Assembly: GCF_003600625.1 (NCBI RefSeq)
Contig: NZ_CP032489.1
Coordinates: 3,782,001 to 3,846,000 of the forward strand
Length of the DNA stretch: 64,000 nucleotides
Direction of reading: 5' to 3'
Source: Arachidicoccus soli
Lineage (GTDB): Bacteria; Bacteroidota; Bacteroidia; Chitinophagales; Chitinophagaceae
Position numbers and translations under genes: made by a program. Numbering within the stretch: the stretch's first letter is position 1; the number at the start of each line of letters is the position of its first letter. The notes beneath the pieces are model-generated. The model had not been told where the DNA came from and searched no databases. It saw nothing but the letters and a program-made list of their open reading frames with translations. Shown here one piece after another: positions 44,915 to 54,979 of the stretch.

Positions 44915-45991
44915 ATGGATATAAAAAATCACCCGCGAAATATCTTACAACCAGAATGGATTGAAACATTAAGAAATTATGCAAAAGTAGCGGAGCAATC
45001 CGGTCAATTACACCCCAAACAATTGTCATTAATAGTTGAACAAGGATGGTTCAAAGCATTGGTAGCAAAAGAATTTAGCGGATTAGAATGGCCCTTACCA
45101 CAAGCCGTTATCTTTGAAGAAGCCATTGGTTGGGCAAATGGGAGTGTAGGGTGGGTTTTCACCCTTTGCTGTGGTGCCGGTTGGTTCTCCGGATTTTTAG
45201 ACAAGACATTTGCACAGCAAATATTTAAAAATGATAGAGTCTGTCTGGCCGGCAGTGGCGCATCATCAGGCATTGCGCATGTTTTGGAAAATGGGGATTA
45301 TTTAATTTCGGGAGAATGGTCGCATGCAAGTGGCGCACCACACGCGACGGTTTTTACTGCCAATTGTTTTGTAGAAGAAGAAGATAAAATAAAAGCCTTT
45401 TGTTTCCTGAAAGAAGAAGTGAGCATCATTAAAACATGGAATACGGTTGGATTAATCGCTTCAGCGAGCGAATCTTTTTCAGTGGGAAACATCCTTGTTC
45501 CCAAAGAAAGGTGTTTTGAAATTGATGCGATAAAAGCTATTGTAGAATCCCCTTTGTATCAATATCCGTTTAGGCAATTAGCTGAATGTACAATTGCCGC
45601 TAATATTTCGGGTATGGCTTTACATTTTATGGAAGAGTGCGAAGCTTATTTTAAACAAAAAAATTATAAGGAAGGCGTTTTATGGAAAAATGAAAAGCTG
45701 CAGTCTGTTTTTCAAAAAGAAACCTCTAATTGGCTGTCTGCTAGAAATAAAATGTTTGACTCGGTTGAAAAATCCTGGCAATGTCTTCTTGAGGAAAATA
45801 AAATTTCAGATAATTTATTAAAAGAAGTTTCCCTTTCATCGCAAGAGGTTGTGAAAGTATGTAGACATTTAGTAAATAACTTATACGCTTTTACAGGACT
45901 TACAGGAGCGAGAATCAATAACTCACTTAATCAGGTGTGGCGTGACTTTCAGACAGGAAGCCAACATGCAATTTTTATAGATTTGGATTAA
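44915..45991 (+). CDS. Acyl-CoA dehydrogenase-like flavoprotein
   Basis: 358 residues. N-terminal helical domain with LSLIVEQGWFKALVAKEFSGLEWPLPQA, a central beta domain (GDYLISGEWSHASGAPHATVF, the GxWxxxSG motif of group D flavin enzymes), and a C-terminal helical domain. Acyl-CoA dehydrogenases and related flavin monooxygenases share this plan; the catalytic Glu of true dehydrogenases is not clear, so the reaction is open. Its 3' end overlaps the convergent small gene by 17 bp. Confidence 0.75.
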   Translation: MDIKNHPRNILQPEWIETLRNYAKVAEQSGQLHPKQLSLIVEQGWFKALVAKEFSGLEWPLPQAVIFEEAIGWANGSVGWVFTLCCGAGWFSGFLDKTFAQQIFKNDRVCLAGSGASSGIAHVLENGDYLISGEWSHASGAPHATVFTANCFVEEEDKIKAFCFLKEEVSIIKTWNTVGLIASASESFSVGNILVPKERCFEIDAIKAIVESPLYQYPFRQLAECTIAANISGMALHFMEECEAYFKQKNYKEGVLWKNEKLQSVFQKETSNWLSARNKMFDSVEKSWQCLLEENKISDNLLKEVSLSSQEVVKVCRHLVNNLYAFTGLTGARINNSLNQVWRDFQTGSQHAIFIDLD

Positions 45992-46295
45992 TCGGTTCTG
46001 CATCTACTTTATTGGTATACTCCACAGAACCTAACCGGAAGCACAGCGGAATTTTAATCGCTTTTTGCATTTTATATTCCAGCTGACACATTACACCCAA
46101 ACAATTATAATAATTATATTTTTTGAAGGGATTATTGAAGGGACCTAGATTCAATATTTCTGCGCGTTTTAATAATCCGGTCGCTGTATCAGTCCTGAAA
46201 GGATGATTTGACGAAGAAAGTTTTTGTGCCGAAGTCGAATTCGCCAAAAATATCAAGGCACAAAAACCTATTAATATATTAAATATCTTTTTCAT
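45975..46295 (-). CDS. Small exported Bacteroidota protein of unknown function
   Basis: 106 residues with a clear signal peptide (MKKIFNILIGFCALIFLANS, cleavage near TSAQK). The mature 80 residues contain NCLGVMCQLEYKMQKA, two Cys that could form a disulfide, and PLCFRLGSVEYTNKVDAE at the end, a segment I recall from small conserved Bacteroidota secreted proteins. No function known. Its stop lies within the end of the dehydrogenase-like gene. Confidence 0.7.
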   Translation of the reverse strand: MKKIFNILIGFCALIFLANSTSAQKLSSSNHPFRTDTATGLLKRAEILNLGPFNNPFKKYNYYNCLGVMCQLEYKMQKAIKIPLCFRLGSVEYTNKVDAEPINPNL

Positions 46296-46465
46296 TAAAA
46301 TCTCTCCTACACAAGATACGTAAATTCTAATTGATAGGTTTTAAAACCTTTCATCACAAAATTGTAGCGTATTGTTTTTCTTTCATGTATAAAGAGTAAC
46401 TTTAAATATGTCCAAAAGATAATATCATGATTTAGAACTCTCTACAACAGTAAAATTTATTTTAT

Positions 46466-47668
46466 ATGCGCTTTCCAAGAATAACTATCATAACCGTTTT
46501 TGTTTTTTATTTATCAAGCTGTTCTGTCTCTCAAAGAGAAAGCAAATTTCATTCTACAAAAAGCGACCTCAAAATCGAAACAGGTGCCGAGCAGTTTTCG
46601 GAATATTTACCTCTTTTAAAAGAAAAAAATGTTGGGTTGATCGTTAATCAAACCTCACAAGTACGAGGAGTCCTTCTTCCAGATACCTTATTGCACCTCG
46701 GTGTGAATGTTGTAAAAATTTTTTCGCCAGAACATGGTTTTAGGGGAGTCGCAGACGCTGGAGCAGCTGTAAATAATGATATTGACAAAGCAACAGGCAT
46801 ACCGATCATCTCACTTTATGGCAAAAATAAGAGACTCTCTGCAAAACAATTATCAAACATAGATGTGATAGTTTACGATTTACAGGATGTAGGCGCAAGA
46901 TTTTATACCTATATTTCTACTTTACAGGAAGCAATGGAAGCATGTGCAGCAAACCATGTTAAACTGATTATTTTGGATCGTCCAAACCCGCTTGGTTTTA
47001 TGGTAGATGGCCCTGTATTGCAACCCAATGAAAGATCTTCCGTAGGAAGACAAACTATTCCAATTGTTTATGGAATGACTGCAGCCGAATATGCAGAGAT
47101 GTTAGTTGGAGAAAATTGGATTACAAATAAACCTGAGATGACTGTAATTAAATGCAAAAACTATTCCCACAATGCTTTGTATCAGCTTCCAGTCTCTCCT
47201 TCTCCTAATTTGAAAAATATGGCAGCAGTGTATTTATATCCGTCTTTGTGCTTATTTGAGGGGACTAACATTAGCTTAGGTAGGGGAACAAATATGCCTT
47301 TTCAGCAATTTGGCGCGCCCTCTTTAAAGGGTGCATTTAGTTATTCCTTCGAACCCAAAAGCATGATTGGAGCAAGCGATCCTCCATTACTCAATCAAAT
47401 TTGTTATGGTCAATTAATTGCAAAATCTCCTTCGCAAGCATTCAAGCAAATGGATAAAAAGCTACAATTAAAATGGATTATTACGGCTTATAAAAATTTT
47501 CCGGAAAAAGATAAATTTTTTAACAATTACTTTAACAAACTTGCCGGTACAGATTTACTTAAAAAACAAATAGAACAAGGTATTTCTATAAAACAAATAC
47601 GCTATTCTTGGCAACCCGCCTTAGATAGCTTTAAGGTCATTAGAAAAAAATACTTACTTTATAAGTAA
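46466..47668 (+). CDS. DUF1343/NamZ-like exo-beta-N-acetylmuramidase lipoprotein
   Basis: 400 residues. Lipobox LSSCS at 15-19. DUF1343 features: GLIVNQTSQV, FSPEHGFRG, PIISLYGKNKRLS, DLQDVGARFYTYISTL, LDRPNPLG, and EGTNISLGRGT. In Bacillus subtilis this family (NamZ, GH171) removes terminal MurNAc from peptidoglycan fragments, so a role in cell-wall recycling is likely. A TAACTTTA sequence at 46397-46404 is a possible -7 element. Confidence 0.88.
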   Translation: MRFPRITIITVFVFYLSSCSVSQRESKFHSTKSDLKIETGAEQFSEYLPLLKEKNVGLIVNQTSQVRGVLLPDTLLHLGVNVVKIFSPEHGFRGVADAGAAVNNDIDKATGIPIISLYGKNKRLSAKQLSNIDVIVYDLQDVGARFYTYISTLQEAMEACAANHVKLIILDRPNPLGFMVDGPVLQPNERSSVGRQTIPIVYGMTAAEYAEMLVGENWITNKPEMTVIKCKNYSHNALYQLPVSPSPNLKNMAAVYLYPSLCLFEGTNISLGRGTNMPFQQFGAPSLKGAFSYSFEPKSMIGASDPPLLNQICYGQLIAKSPSQAFKQMDKKLQLKWIITAYKNFPEKDKFFNNYFNKLAGTDLLKKQIEQGISIKQIRYSWQPALDSFKVIRKKYLLYK

Positions 47669-47675
47669 AAGTATT

Positions 47676-47700
47676 GGGATCTAATAAGCTGCCAGATCCC
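47676..47700 (+). terminator. Possible terminator hairpin after the DUF1343 gene
   Basis: GGGATCT (47676-47682) / AGATCCC (47694-47700). The T-run comes only about 10 nt later, so it is a weak candidate. Confidence 0.4.
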
Positions 47701-47743
47701 CTATAAAAACTTTTTTGTCCTCTAATAGTCTTCCTATCTTAAT

Positions 47744-50700
47744 TTGATCTCATTAATTATCTTTGACAATCCTAAAAATAATAATGTGGCAAATCAATAC
47801 GGAAAAACTTGGTGGGGCTTGCAATGGCTCAACTCTCTCAATAATATAGATTATAGCAATCGACTTCCTAGAGGGAGGAGCTATGCCAATAATGGTGCAG
47901 TTGCCAAAATTGAAATTACCGAAAATAGAATAAAGGCATGGGTGAATGGTAGCCAGCGAAAGCCTTATCAAGTAGACATCATTCTACCTCCTTTTTTCGA
48001 TCCACAATTGGACAAATTCATAAAAGCATTGGCAAACAGACCGGTAATTATTTCCAAACTCTTAAACAAAGAATTGGACCAGGAAGTACTTTCCATTGCC
48101 GAAAATATGGGATTAAAAGTTTTCCCTAAACAATGGACTGATTTCAAAATGCAATGCTCTTGCCCCGATTGGGCAGTACCTTGCAAACACTTAGCCGCTG
48201 TAATTTATAAAGTAAGTGCCGAAATTGACAACAACCCATTTCTTGTATTTAGCTTGCATAGTGTTGATTTAATTACCGAGATGAATAAATTGGGTTTATT
48301 TATTAACCAAGAAACTTCAAGAATACCGCAACTTATTAATCTTTATTTCAATTCAGCAAAGAACGCAACCAAGAAAGTCTTTAATAATGAAGACGCTTAC
48401 ATAAAACCATCATTTGCACAGCTAAAACCTATCCATGTGCCTTTAGCTGCACTGCTTTCTGACTTTCCTGCCTTTTACCCTAATAGTGATAATTTCAAAG
48501 AAAAGTATACAACAAGCATTAATAGAAATGTAAAGAATTGCCAACGTATTTTACAGAATAAAATAAGTTTGGAAGCCGCATTAAACAGAAGTCTGAAAGC
48601 AAACAAAATAGGGGCCCATAGCAAGCAAACCATCATTTTGGATGAAAAGTTTGAAACCAAGGTTTTAGTGGACGATATAAAAAATTCACTTTCCGATTTT
48701 TTGTTGCAAATTGTACAAATCCCCAATAATAAAACCTTAGATTATCAACCTTCTACGGCAGCTTTACATACGCTGTTTTATGCCTCCCTGCATCTCCTGG
48801 CCAATGGAGCTATTGTGCCGCAAATTATACAGCACAGCAATGCAAATTTTTCTATCCGTTGGCTACCTGCAATGCTGAGTAAAGATGTACGCAATTTAAT
48901 AAAAGAACTGGAACTGATTTTACCCCCGGGAATTTTTGTATGGGAGGAAAAAGGAACTCAAAAAGAAATAGATAATCAACCTGTTTTGAATTTGCTTTCC
49001 CTATTTATCACAGAATTGCTGCATCTATTTCAAGAGAGATTTTCGGGCGCTTTATTTTTAAATCTTTTCTTTAAAAATGATCAATATGCCTTTACAGGAC
49101 CAGGGGAAGAAGCGCTAAGCGGAGGCATTGCTGCCTGGTTGCAAAAATATTTTATTACCCAAGGCAAATACAAACCGCAGATAGAAGTGACTGAAAGCCT
49201 GAACGACAATTTTCTTATTTCAGTCAATGTTTTAGAAAAAGATACCCCGCAAAATGCCCCCCTGACATTAAGGGAAATATTAAATGTCAAAAAGTATGAC
49301 AAGAATCGTTTTGAAATTCTCTCCGCCATTACTCAACTCAACAGTTTTATAAATGGGTTAGATGATTATATAAATTCCAAAGGTGAGCAACAAATTCTAA
49401 TGAATATGGAGTCCTTTGCGCCTTTTTTGTTTCAGATGATTCCGGCAATACAGTTGTTAGATATTGATATTTTGCTACCAAAATCATTGCAACATATTCT
49501 TAAACCTAAAGCATCAATAAAAGTAAAAGCCAAAACAAGTAAGTCTTTTTTACGCTTAGACCAGTTACTCGAGTTCGACTGGCAGGTAGCTATAGGTGAT
49601 CATTTGATGAATGAAGAAGATTTCAAAAAACTTCTTAAGAAATCAGATGGACTAATCAAATACAAATCACAATACATATATGTAAACAAAGAAGAATTGG
49701 AGAAGCTTCATAAGCATTTTAGTGGGGATGTCAAACTAAGCTCACTACAATTACTGCAAACTGCTTTGAGCCAAGAATATCATGGCTCTGCCATTTCCTT
49801 GACCAATGAAGTACGCGATTTGATTAAAGAAATTACGGAGGTTAAAGAAATTCCTTTACCCAAAAAATTAAAAGCAAAATTACGACCTTACCAACAAAGA
49901 GGCTTCTCGTGGATGTATAGAAATGCTAAGATTGGGTTTGGATCGGTGTTGGCTGATGATATGGGCTTAGGTAAAACCTTGCAGGTAATCACTGCTTTAT
50001 TGAAATACAAGGAAGAAAATGCAACGGGCGACAAAAAAGCTTTAGTAATTGCACCTACGGGGCTGCTTACCAACTGGCAAGTCGAAATAAATAAATTTGC
50101 ACCTACACTAAAAACACATTTATTTCACGGCAGCAATCGAAAAATAACCAAAGACTACGACATTTTGCTTACCTCTTACGGTATAGCCCGCACCGAAGCA
50201 TCAAATTTAAAAAAACTCACTTGGCATTCGCTCGTAATCGACGAAGCACAGAATATAAAAAATCAAGAGACAGCTCAAGCGAAAGCCATAAAAACCATCC
50301 CTGCAGACAATTTTATCGCGATGAGCGGTACACCCGTAGAGAACAGACTGAGTGAATTTTGGAGTATTATGGATTATTGCAACCGGGGCTTCCTGGGTTC
50401 ACCCAAAGACTTCAAAGAAAACTTTGCCAACCCTATTGAGACCTACAACGATATAAAGGCAGCAGATAAGCTCAAAATGATTACGAGTCCATTTTTAATG
50501 CGGCGTCTAAAAAATGATAAAAAGATTATCAGCGACCTCCCCGATAAAATAGAAATGGATTGCTATTCCAATCTGGTAAAGGAGCAGGCAAGTCTCTATG
50601 AAAAAACATTGGAAGAAGCCCTAAAAGAAATTGAAGCTATTGATGCCAGTGACAAAAAGGGGCTGTTTGTACGTCAAGGTCTGGTATTGCAAATGATTTT

Positions 50701-51292
50701 AGCTCTAAAGCAAATATGCAACCATCCTACACAATTTTTGAAGAATAATATTATGGATGCGAAGTTAAGCGGAAAGCTTAGTTTGCTTTTCGACAAATTA
50801 GACAGCATTGTTGAGAGTAATGAAAAAGTATTGGTCTTTACTCAGTTTACTGAAATGGGTAAGATACTTCAATTCTTTATTAAAGAGCGTTACGGCGTGA
50901 GTCCTTTGTTTTATCATGGTGGCAATACTCTAAAACAACGCAAAGAAATGGTAAACAATTTTCAAACTAATCACGCTGATAAAATTTTCATACTCTCGTT
51001 AAAAGCTGCAGGCACCGGCCTTAACCTCACTGCCGCCAACCATGTAATTCATTACGACCTATGGTGGAACCCTGCCGTCGAGGCCCAAGCTACCGACAGA
51101 GCTTATCGCATTGGGCAAAAAAATAATGTAATGGTACATCGGTTGATTACAAAAAATACTTTTGAAGAGCGTATCAATGAGATGATACAGTCCAAAAAGG
51201 CACTCGCAGAAATGACAGTAGCCACCGGCGAAAACTGGATCGGAAACCTCAGCAATAAAGAATTGAAACAGTTGTTTGAATTAGGGCAATGA
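47744..51292 (+). CDS. SWIM-domain SNF2/Swi2-family helicase
   Basis: 1182 residues from the TTG at 47744; a GTG at 47786 (ANQYGKTWWG) is an equally good start and matches how relatives begin. Order: TWWGLQWLNSL N-terminus, SWIM zinc finger CSCPDWAVPCKH (about 137-148), a long helical middle, then SNF2 ATPase with DDMGLGKTLQ (about 737), DEAQNIKN (DEAQ box about 830), and helicase C with TDRAYRIGQ (about 1116). Likely a DNA translocase displacing proteins or remodelling nucleoprotein; specific role unknown. Transcribed alone. Confidence 0.9.
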   Translation: MISLIIFDNPKNNNVANQYGKTWWGLQWLNSLNNIDYSNRLPRGRSYANNGAVAKIEITENRIKAWVNGSQRKPYQVDIILPPFFDPQLDKFIKALANRPVIISKLLNKELDQEVLSIAENMGLKVFPKQWTDFKMQCSCPDWAVPCKHLAAVIYKVSAEIDNNPFLVFSLHSVDLITEMNKLGLFINQETSRIPQLINLYFNSAKNATKKVFNNEDAYIKPSFAQLKPIHVPLAALLSDFPAFYPNSDNFKEKYTTSINRNVKNCQRILQNKISLEAALNRSLKANKIGAHSKQTIILDEKFETKVLVDDIKNSLSDFLLQIVQIPNNKTLDYQPSTAALHTLFYASLHLLANGAIVPQIIQHSNANFSIRWLPAMLSKDVRNLIKELELILPPGIFVWEEKGTQKEIDNQPVLNLLSLFITELLHLFQERFSGALFLNLFFKNDQYAFTGPGEEALSGGIAAWLQKYFITQGKYKPQIEVTESLNDNFLISVNVLEKDTPQNAPLTLREILNVKKYDKNRFEILSAITQLNSFINGLDDYINSKGEQQILMNMESFAPFLFQMIPAIQLLDIDILLPKSLQHILKPKASIKVKAKTSKSFLRLDQLLEFDWQVAIGDHLMNEEDFKKLLKKSDGLIKYKSQYIYVNKEELEKLHKHFSGDVKLSSLQLLQTALSQEYHGSAISLTNEVRDLIKEITEVKEIPLPKKLKAKLRPYQQRGFSWMYRNAKIGFGSVLADDMGLGKTLQVITALLKYKEENATGDKKALVIAPTGLLTNWQVEINKFAPTLKTHLFHGSNRKITKDYDILLTSYGIARTEASNLKKLTWHSLVIDEAQNIKNQETAQAKAIKTIPADNFIAMSGTPVENRLSEFWSIMDYCNRGFLGSPKDFKENFANPIETYNDIKAADKLKMITSPFLMRRLKNDKKIISDLPDKIEMDCYSNLVKEQASLYEKTLEEALKEIEAIDASDKKGLFVRQGLVLQMILALKQICNHPTQFLKNNIMDAKLSGKLSLLFDKLDSIVESNEKVLVFTQFTEMGKILQFFIKERYGVSPLFYHGGNTLKQRKEMVNNFQTNHADKIFILSLKAAGTGLNLTAANHVIHYDLWWNPAVEAQATDRAYRIGQKNNVMVHRLITKNTFEERINEMIQSKKALAEMTVATGENWIGNLSNKELKQLFELGQ

Positions 51293-51315
51293 AAATAATT
51301 ATTTAGGAAATTCCC

Positions 51316-51714
51316 TTATTCTTCATCTTCTCTCAACCTTTCATCTGTATACGTGATGCTTGTTTTACCGTGAGGTGTCGGTCTGCCATCCTCATCGACA
51401 GTTACAAATACAATCTTATCGATAGTAAGAATGATTTTGTGACTTATTTTGTCTCTTACCTGACAAGTAAGTGTAAGCGAAGTATTACCAAATTTTATCG
51501 CTTTAATCCCTAATTCAATAATATCACCCTGCTTAGGAGAACTTATAAAATCAATTTCTGACATGAATTTCGTAACACAGTTATTATTACCTAACTGAAT
51601 AATTGCATAAATAGCAGCTTCCTCATCAATCCATTTCAATAAACTTCCGCCAAATAAAGTATTGTTGGAGTTGAGATCTTCCGGTTTTATTAATTTTCTT
51701 GTATAAAAATTCAT
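51316..51714 (-). CDS. Acyl-CoA thioesterase (hotdog fold, YciA-like)
   Basis: 132 residues. FGGSLLKWIDEEAAIYAI is the hotdog active-site helix with Asp at about 30; DFISSPKQGDIIELG and NTSLTLTCQVRD follow as in YciA/BACH thioesterases. Hydrolyses acyl-CoA. Convergent with the SNF2 gene, 23 bp apart. Confidence 0.88.
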   Translation of the reverse strand: MNFYTRKLIKPEDLNSNNTLFGGSLLKWIDEEAAIYAIIQLGNNNCVTKFMSEIDFISSPKQGDIIELGIKAIKFGNTSLTLTCQVRDKISHKIILTIDKIVFVTVDEDGRPTPHGKTSITYTDERLREDEE

Positions 51715-51891
51715 AATTGTTCAAAAATAAAAGTTGGAGTAATTTATTATGGCGGCAAAATTATAACAAAGTTCAAGGCATCGCATTAGTTTTTATAAAA
51801 AATACTGCAAATCCATAGAAGGAAAATATAACGCAGTTGTTTTATTTAAAATTATGAACATGCACTACCTTGCACCTCTATCGTTCAATTT

Positions 51892-52827
51892 ATGGCGCAT
51901 ACGCACTCAGAAGGCCACTCTCACCACCACGGTCATGATCATAGTCATGTTCAGGAACTCTCTCATATTGGCAGAGCATTTTATATGGGCATTTCACTCA
52001 ATTTTATTTTTGTATTGATAGAGGTAATTGTTGGCCTTTCCGTAAACTCTTTGTCTTTACTTTCCGATGCAGGTCATAATCTTGCAGATGTTGCGAGTCT
52101 GGCATTATCACTACTTGCCTTCAAGCTGCTAAAAGTAAAACCAAGCGACAAATATACTTATGGCTATCGCAAAACAACTATTCTAGTTGCATTATTCAAC
52201 GCAATTATATTATTGATATCTATCGGTGCTATTGGTTATGAGGCAGTGCGCCGTATTATTCACCCCGAAATACTTTCCGGCGATAAAATCGCTTGGGTTG
52301 CTGCTGCCGGTATCTTAATAAATGGCATTACTGCATTTCTATTTTTAAATGACAAGGAGAAAGATATCAATATCAAATCGGCTTATTTGCATATGTTGGC
52401 TGATGCTTTAGTCTCTGTAGCCATCGTAATCGGAGGTGTTGTAATTTTCTATACACATATTTATTGGATAGATACTGTATTAAGTATAGTAATTGTTGTA
52501 GTAATATTAAAAAGCACTTGGGGATTATTAAAAAGTAGTCTCAGGCTTTCTTTAGATGGGGTGCCGGAAAATGTAGATTTAGAAAAAATCAGACAAAAAG
52601 TAATGCAATTAGAGGAAGTTAAAGATATACACCACATACATGCCTGGGGGCTTAGTACAACCATTAATGCGCTTACGGCGCATGTTTTGGTCAATGCTAA
52701 TATGAGTATTACTGATTTGGATATATTGAAAAAAGAGATAAAACACAGGTTAGAGCACTTGAATATTCAGCATGCAACACTGGAATTTGAGCAAGACATG
52801 CACGACTGCGATAATATAGAAGTATAA
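51892..52827 (+). CDS. Cation diffusion facilitator (zinc/cadmium exporter type)
   Basis: 311 residues. A His-rich N-terminus (about ten His in residues 3-25) precedes six membrane spans. Metal-site motifs HNLAD (helix 2) and HMLAD (helix 5) are both H-x3-D, as in Zn/Cd-specific CDF proteins. The C-terminal cytoplasmic domain (about 215-305) contains HHIHAWGLS. It exports divalent metal from the cytoplasm. A TACCTTGC at 51866-51873 could be its -7 element. Confidence 0.93.
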   Translation: MAHTHSEGHSHHHGHDHSHVQELSHIGRAFYMGISLNFIFVLIEVIVGLSVNSLSLLSDAGHNLADVASLALSLLAFKLLKVKPSDKYTYGYRKTTILVALFNAIILLISIGAIGYEAVRRIIHPEILSGDKIAWVAAAGILINGITAFLFLNDKEKDINIKSAYLHMLADALVSVAIVIGGVVIFYTHIYWIDTVLSIVIVVVILKSTWGLLKSSLRLSLDGVPENVDLEKIRQKVMQLEEVKDIHHIHAWGLSTTINALTAHVLVNANMSITDLDILKKEIKHRLEHLNIQHATLEFEQDMHDCDNIEV

Positions 52828-52960
52828 TGCGTATCCCCCCACAATTTATTAATTCTTTTGCTGATTAAAATAAGGTAGAAAATATTAAATTGATAATTAA
52901 TGAGTTGTATATCCAAGTTTAATAATTTGGGCTAATTCGTGTAATATTCAAATATTTTAT

Positions 52961-52968
52961 TACCTTTG
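52961..52968 (+). promoter_or_regulatory. -7 element of the rplK operon
   Basis: TACCTTTG matches TAnnTTTG exactly, about 85 nt before rplK. No good -33 TTG is seen. Confidence 0.6.
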
Positions 52969-52972
52969 CTGC

Positions 52973-53040
52973 CCCAAATAGTTCTTTTTAGGAATATTGA
53001 ATTGGGAGTTTGCACAATGTTGTGTGGACGTTATCACCAA
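52973..53040 (+). promoter_or_regulatory. Structured leader of the rplKAJL transcript, candidate L1 control site
   Basis: After the promoter, CCCAA (52973-52977) can pair with TTGGG (53002-53006), and GCACAA (53015-53020 region) with TTGTGT just after it. Ribosomal protein L1 often represses the L11-L1 operon by binding such a leader; this is inferred, not matched to a covariance model. Confidence 0.35.
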
Positions 53041-53053
53041 AAAAGTTTAAAAA

Positions 53054-53497
53054 ATGGCAAAAGAAATCTCAGGTTTCGTAAAGTTGCAGGTAAAAGGCGG
53101 ACAAGCCAACCCTGCGCCTCCAGTTGGGCCTGCATTAGGTTCCAAAGGTGTGAACATTATGGAGTTCTGCAAGCAATTCAACGCAAGGACTCAAGACAAG
53201 CAAGGAAAAGTAGTTCCTGTTTTAATTACAGTTTATTCTGACAAGTCTTTCGACTTCGTTATCAAAACTGCTCCTGCCTCTATCCAATTGATGGAAGCTG
53301 CAAAAATCAAAAAAGGTTCTAAGGAAAGCAACCGTGACAAAGTAGGTAAAGTTACTTGGGCACAAGTAGAAGAAATTGCAAAAGACAAAATGCCCGATCT
53401 TAACTGCTTTACAGTTGAAAGTGCTATGAAAATGGTAGCTGGTACGGCACGTAGCTTAGGTCTCACAATCGACGGCGCTGCTCCGTGGGAAAATTAA
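53054..53497 (+). CDS. rplK: 50S ribosomal protein L11
   Basis: 147 residues. [36 protein letters not shown] (recognisable core [13 protein letters not shown]) at the N-terminus and AGTARSLGL near the C-terminus are L11 signatures. Binds the GTPase-associated centre of 23S rRNA. First gene of rplKAJL. The genes secE and nusG, which usually precede it, are not upstream. Confidence 0.98.
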   Translation: MAKEISGFVKLQVKGGQANPAPPVGPALGSKGVNIMEFCKQFNARTQDKQGKVVPVLITVYSDKSFDFVIKTAPASIQLMEAAKIKKGSKESNRDKVGKVTWAQVEEIAKDKMPDLNCFTVESAMKMVAGTARSLGLTIDGAAPWEN

Positions 53498-53522
53498 TTC
53501 TTATCCTTAAAACTTACTTGTA

Positions 53523-54218
53523 ATGGCAAAAATTACTAAAAAAAGAAAAGTAGCGGAAGCGAAAATCGATAGCAATAAATTTTATTCGCTTAATGAAGCT
53601 TCTGCATTAGTGAAAGAAATCAACACGACAAAATTTGATAGCTCTGTTGACCTTCACATACGTTTGGGCGTTGATCCCAAAAAAGCTGACCAGCAAGTGC
53701 GTGGTACAGTTACCCTTCCTCACGGTACAGGTAAAACCAAAAAAGTTTTGGTTTTATGTACTCCAGATAAAGAAGCGGCCGCTCAGGAAGCAGGCGCTGA
53801 TTTTGTAGGATTGGATGAATTTATTACAAAAATTGATGGCGGTTGGACCGATGTTGATGTAATTATTGCAACACCTTCTGTAATGCCAAAAATTGGCCGC
53901 TTGGGTAAAGTATTAGGTCCTCGTAACTTAATGCCAAATCCTAAAACAGGAACAGTTACCAATGATGTAGCTGCTGCAGTAACCGAAGTAAAAGGTGGTA
54001 AAATTGCGTTTAAAGTAGATAAAGCGGGTATTGTACACGCTTCTATTGGGCGCGTTTCTTTCTCTCCAGAGAAAATTGCAGAAAACGGACAAGAGCTTAT
54101 TAACGCTTTAATCAAGTTGAAACCTACAGCCGCTAAAGGCATTTATGTAAAAGGTGTAAGCTTGGCTGCAACAATGAGCCCTGGCATTGCAGTGGACACT
54201 AAATCAGTTCAAAACTAA
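53523..54218 (+). CDS. rplA: 50S ribosomal protein L1
   Basis: 231 residues, standard length. [40 protein letters not shown] ([17 protein letters not shown] visible) and [11 protein letters not shown] are L1 hallmarks. Forms the L1 stalk and may autoregulate the operon. 25 bp after rplK. Confidence 0.98.
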   Translation: MAKITKKRKVAEAKIDSNKFYSLNEASALVKEINTTKFDSSVDLHIRLGVDPKKADQQVRGTVTLPHGTGKTKKVLVLCTPDKEAAAQEAGADFVGLDEFITKIDGGWTDVDVIIATPSVMPKIGRLGKVLGPRNLMPNPKTGTVTNDVAAAVTEVKGGKIAFKVDKAGIVHASIGRVSFSPEKIAENGQELINALIKLKPTAAKGIYVKGVSLAATMSPGIAVDTKSVQN

Positions 54219-54258
54219 TTTGTAAAAATTGGTTTGAAACCATCAAAAATTTTTGAAA

Positions 54259-54825
54259 ATGACAAAAGATCAAAAAAACGAAGTAATAGAGCTTTTAAAA
54301 GAAAAGTTCACTCAATACAACAACTTTTATGTAACGAATACAGAATCGTTGAGCGTAGAGCAAATCGGCCAACTGCGCCGTGCTTGTTTTAATAAACAAG
54401 TAGAAATGAAAGTGGCTAAAAACACTTTGATTAAAAAAGCATTGGAATCTTTAGATGCAGAAAAATATACAGGTGTTTACGAATCATTAAACAATGTGAC
54501 TGCTTTAATGTTCTCTGAAAACCCAAAGAATCCCGCTGTCATCATTAGCAGTTTCCGCAAAGAAGGTAAGCAAGAAAAACCTGAATTGAAAGCGGCTTTT
54601 ATCAATGGTGATATTTACAGTGGCGACAATCAATTGAATGCTTTGACGAATATCAAAACAAAAGAAGAATTGATTGGCGATGTTATCGGCTTGTTGCAAT
54701 CTCCAGCTAAACGTGTATTAGCTGCCTTATTGAACCAAGAAGATAAAACTGAAGCATCTCCAGCAGCTGTTGAAGAAGCTCCAGCTACAGAATCAGCAGC
54801 ACCAGAGGCAGCTCCGGAAGCATAA
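54259..54825 (+). CDS. rplJ: 50S ribosomal protein L10
   Basis: 188 residues from the ATG at 54259 (MTKDQKNEV); a TTG two codons earlier is less likely. LRRACFNKQVEMKVAKNTLIKKAL is the L10 rRNA-binding region. The C-terminus has an Ala/Glu/Pro-rich tail. Anchors L7/L12 dimers. 40 bp after rplA. Confidence 0.97.
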   Translation: MTKDQKNEVIELLKEKFTQYNNFYVTNTESLSVEQIGQLRRACFNKQVEMKVAKNTLIKKALESLDAEKYTGVYESLNNVTALMFSENPKNPAVIISSFRKEGKQEKPELKAAFINGDIYSGDNQLNALTNIKTKEELIGDVIGLLQSPAKRVLAALLNQEDKTEASPAAVEEAPATESAAPEAAPEA

Positions 54826-54979
54826 TTGTATTATAAACATCTGATAACAATTTAAGTTGCAGGATGTTTCACCTTTTTAATTTGGAATATTTCCAGATTA
54901 ATATATTAAATAAATTTTTTTAAAACCCTCCGCCGGAGCGCTTTTAAGAGCAATGAAGGCGGAAAAAATTGAAAACAAA
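54826..54979 (+). other. rplJ-rplL intergenic leader
   Basis: 154 bp, longer than the other gaps in the operon, ending with a GC-rich CCCTCCGCCGGAGCG hairpin (54926-54940) shortly before rplL. It may hold a control or processing site; nothing firmer is visible. Confidence 0.35.
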
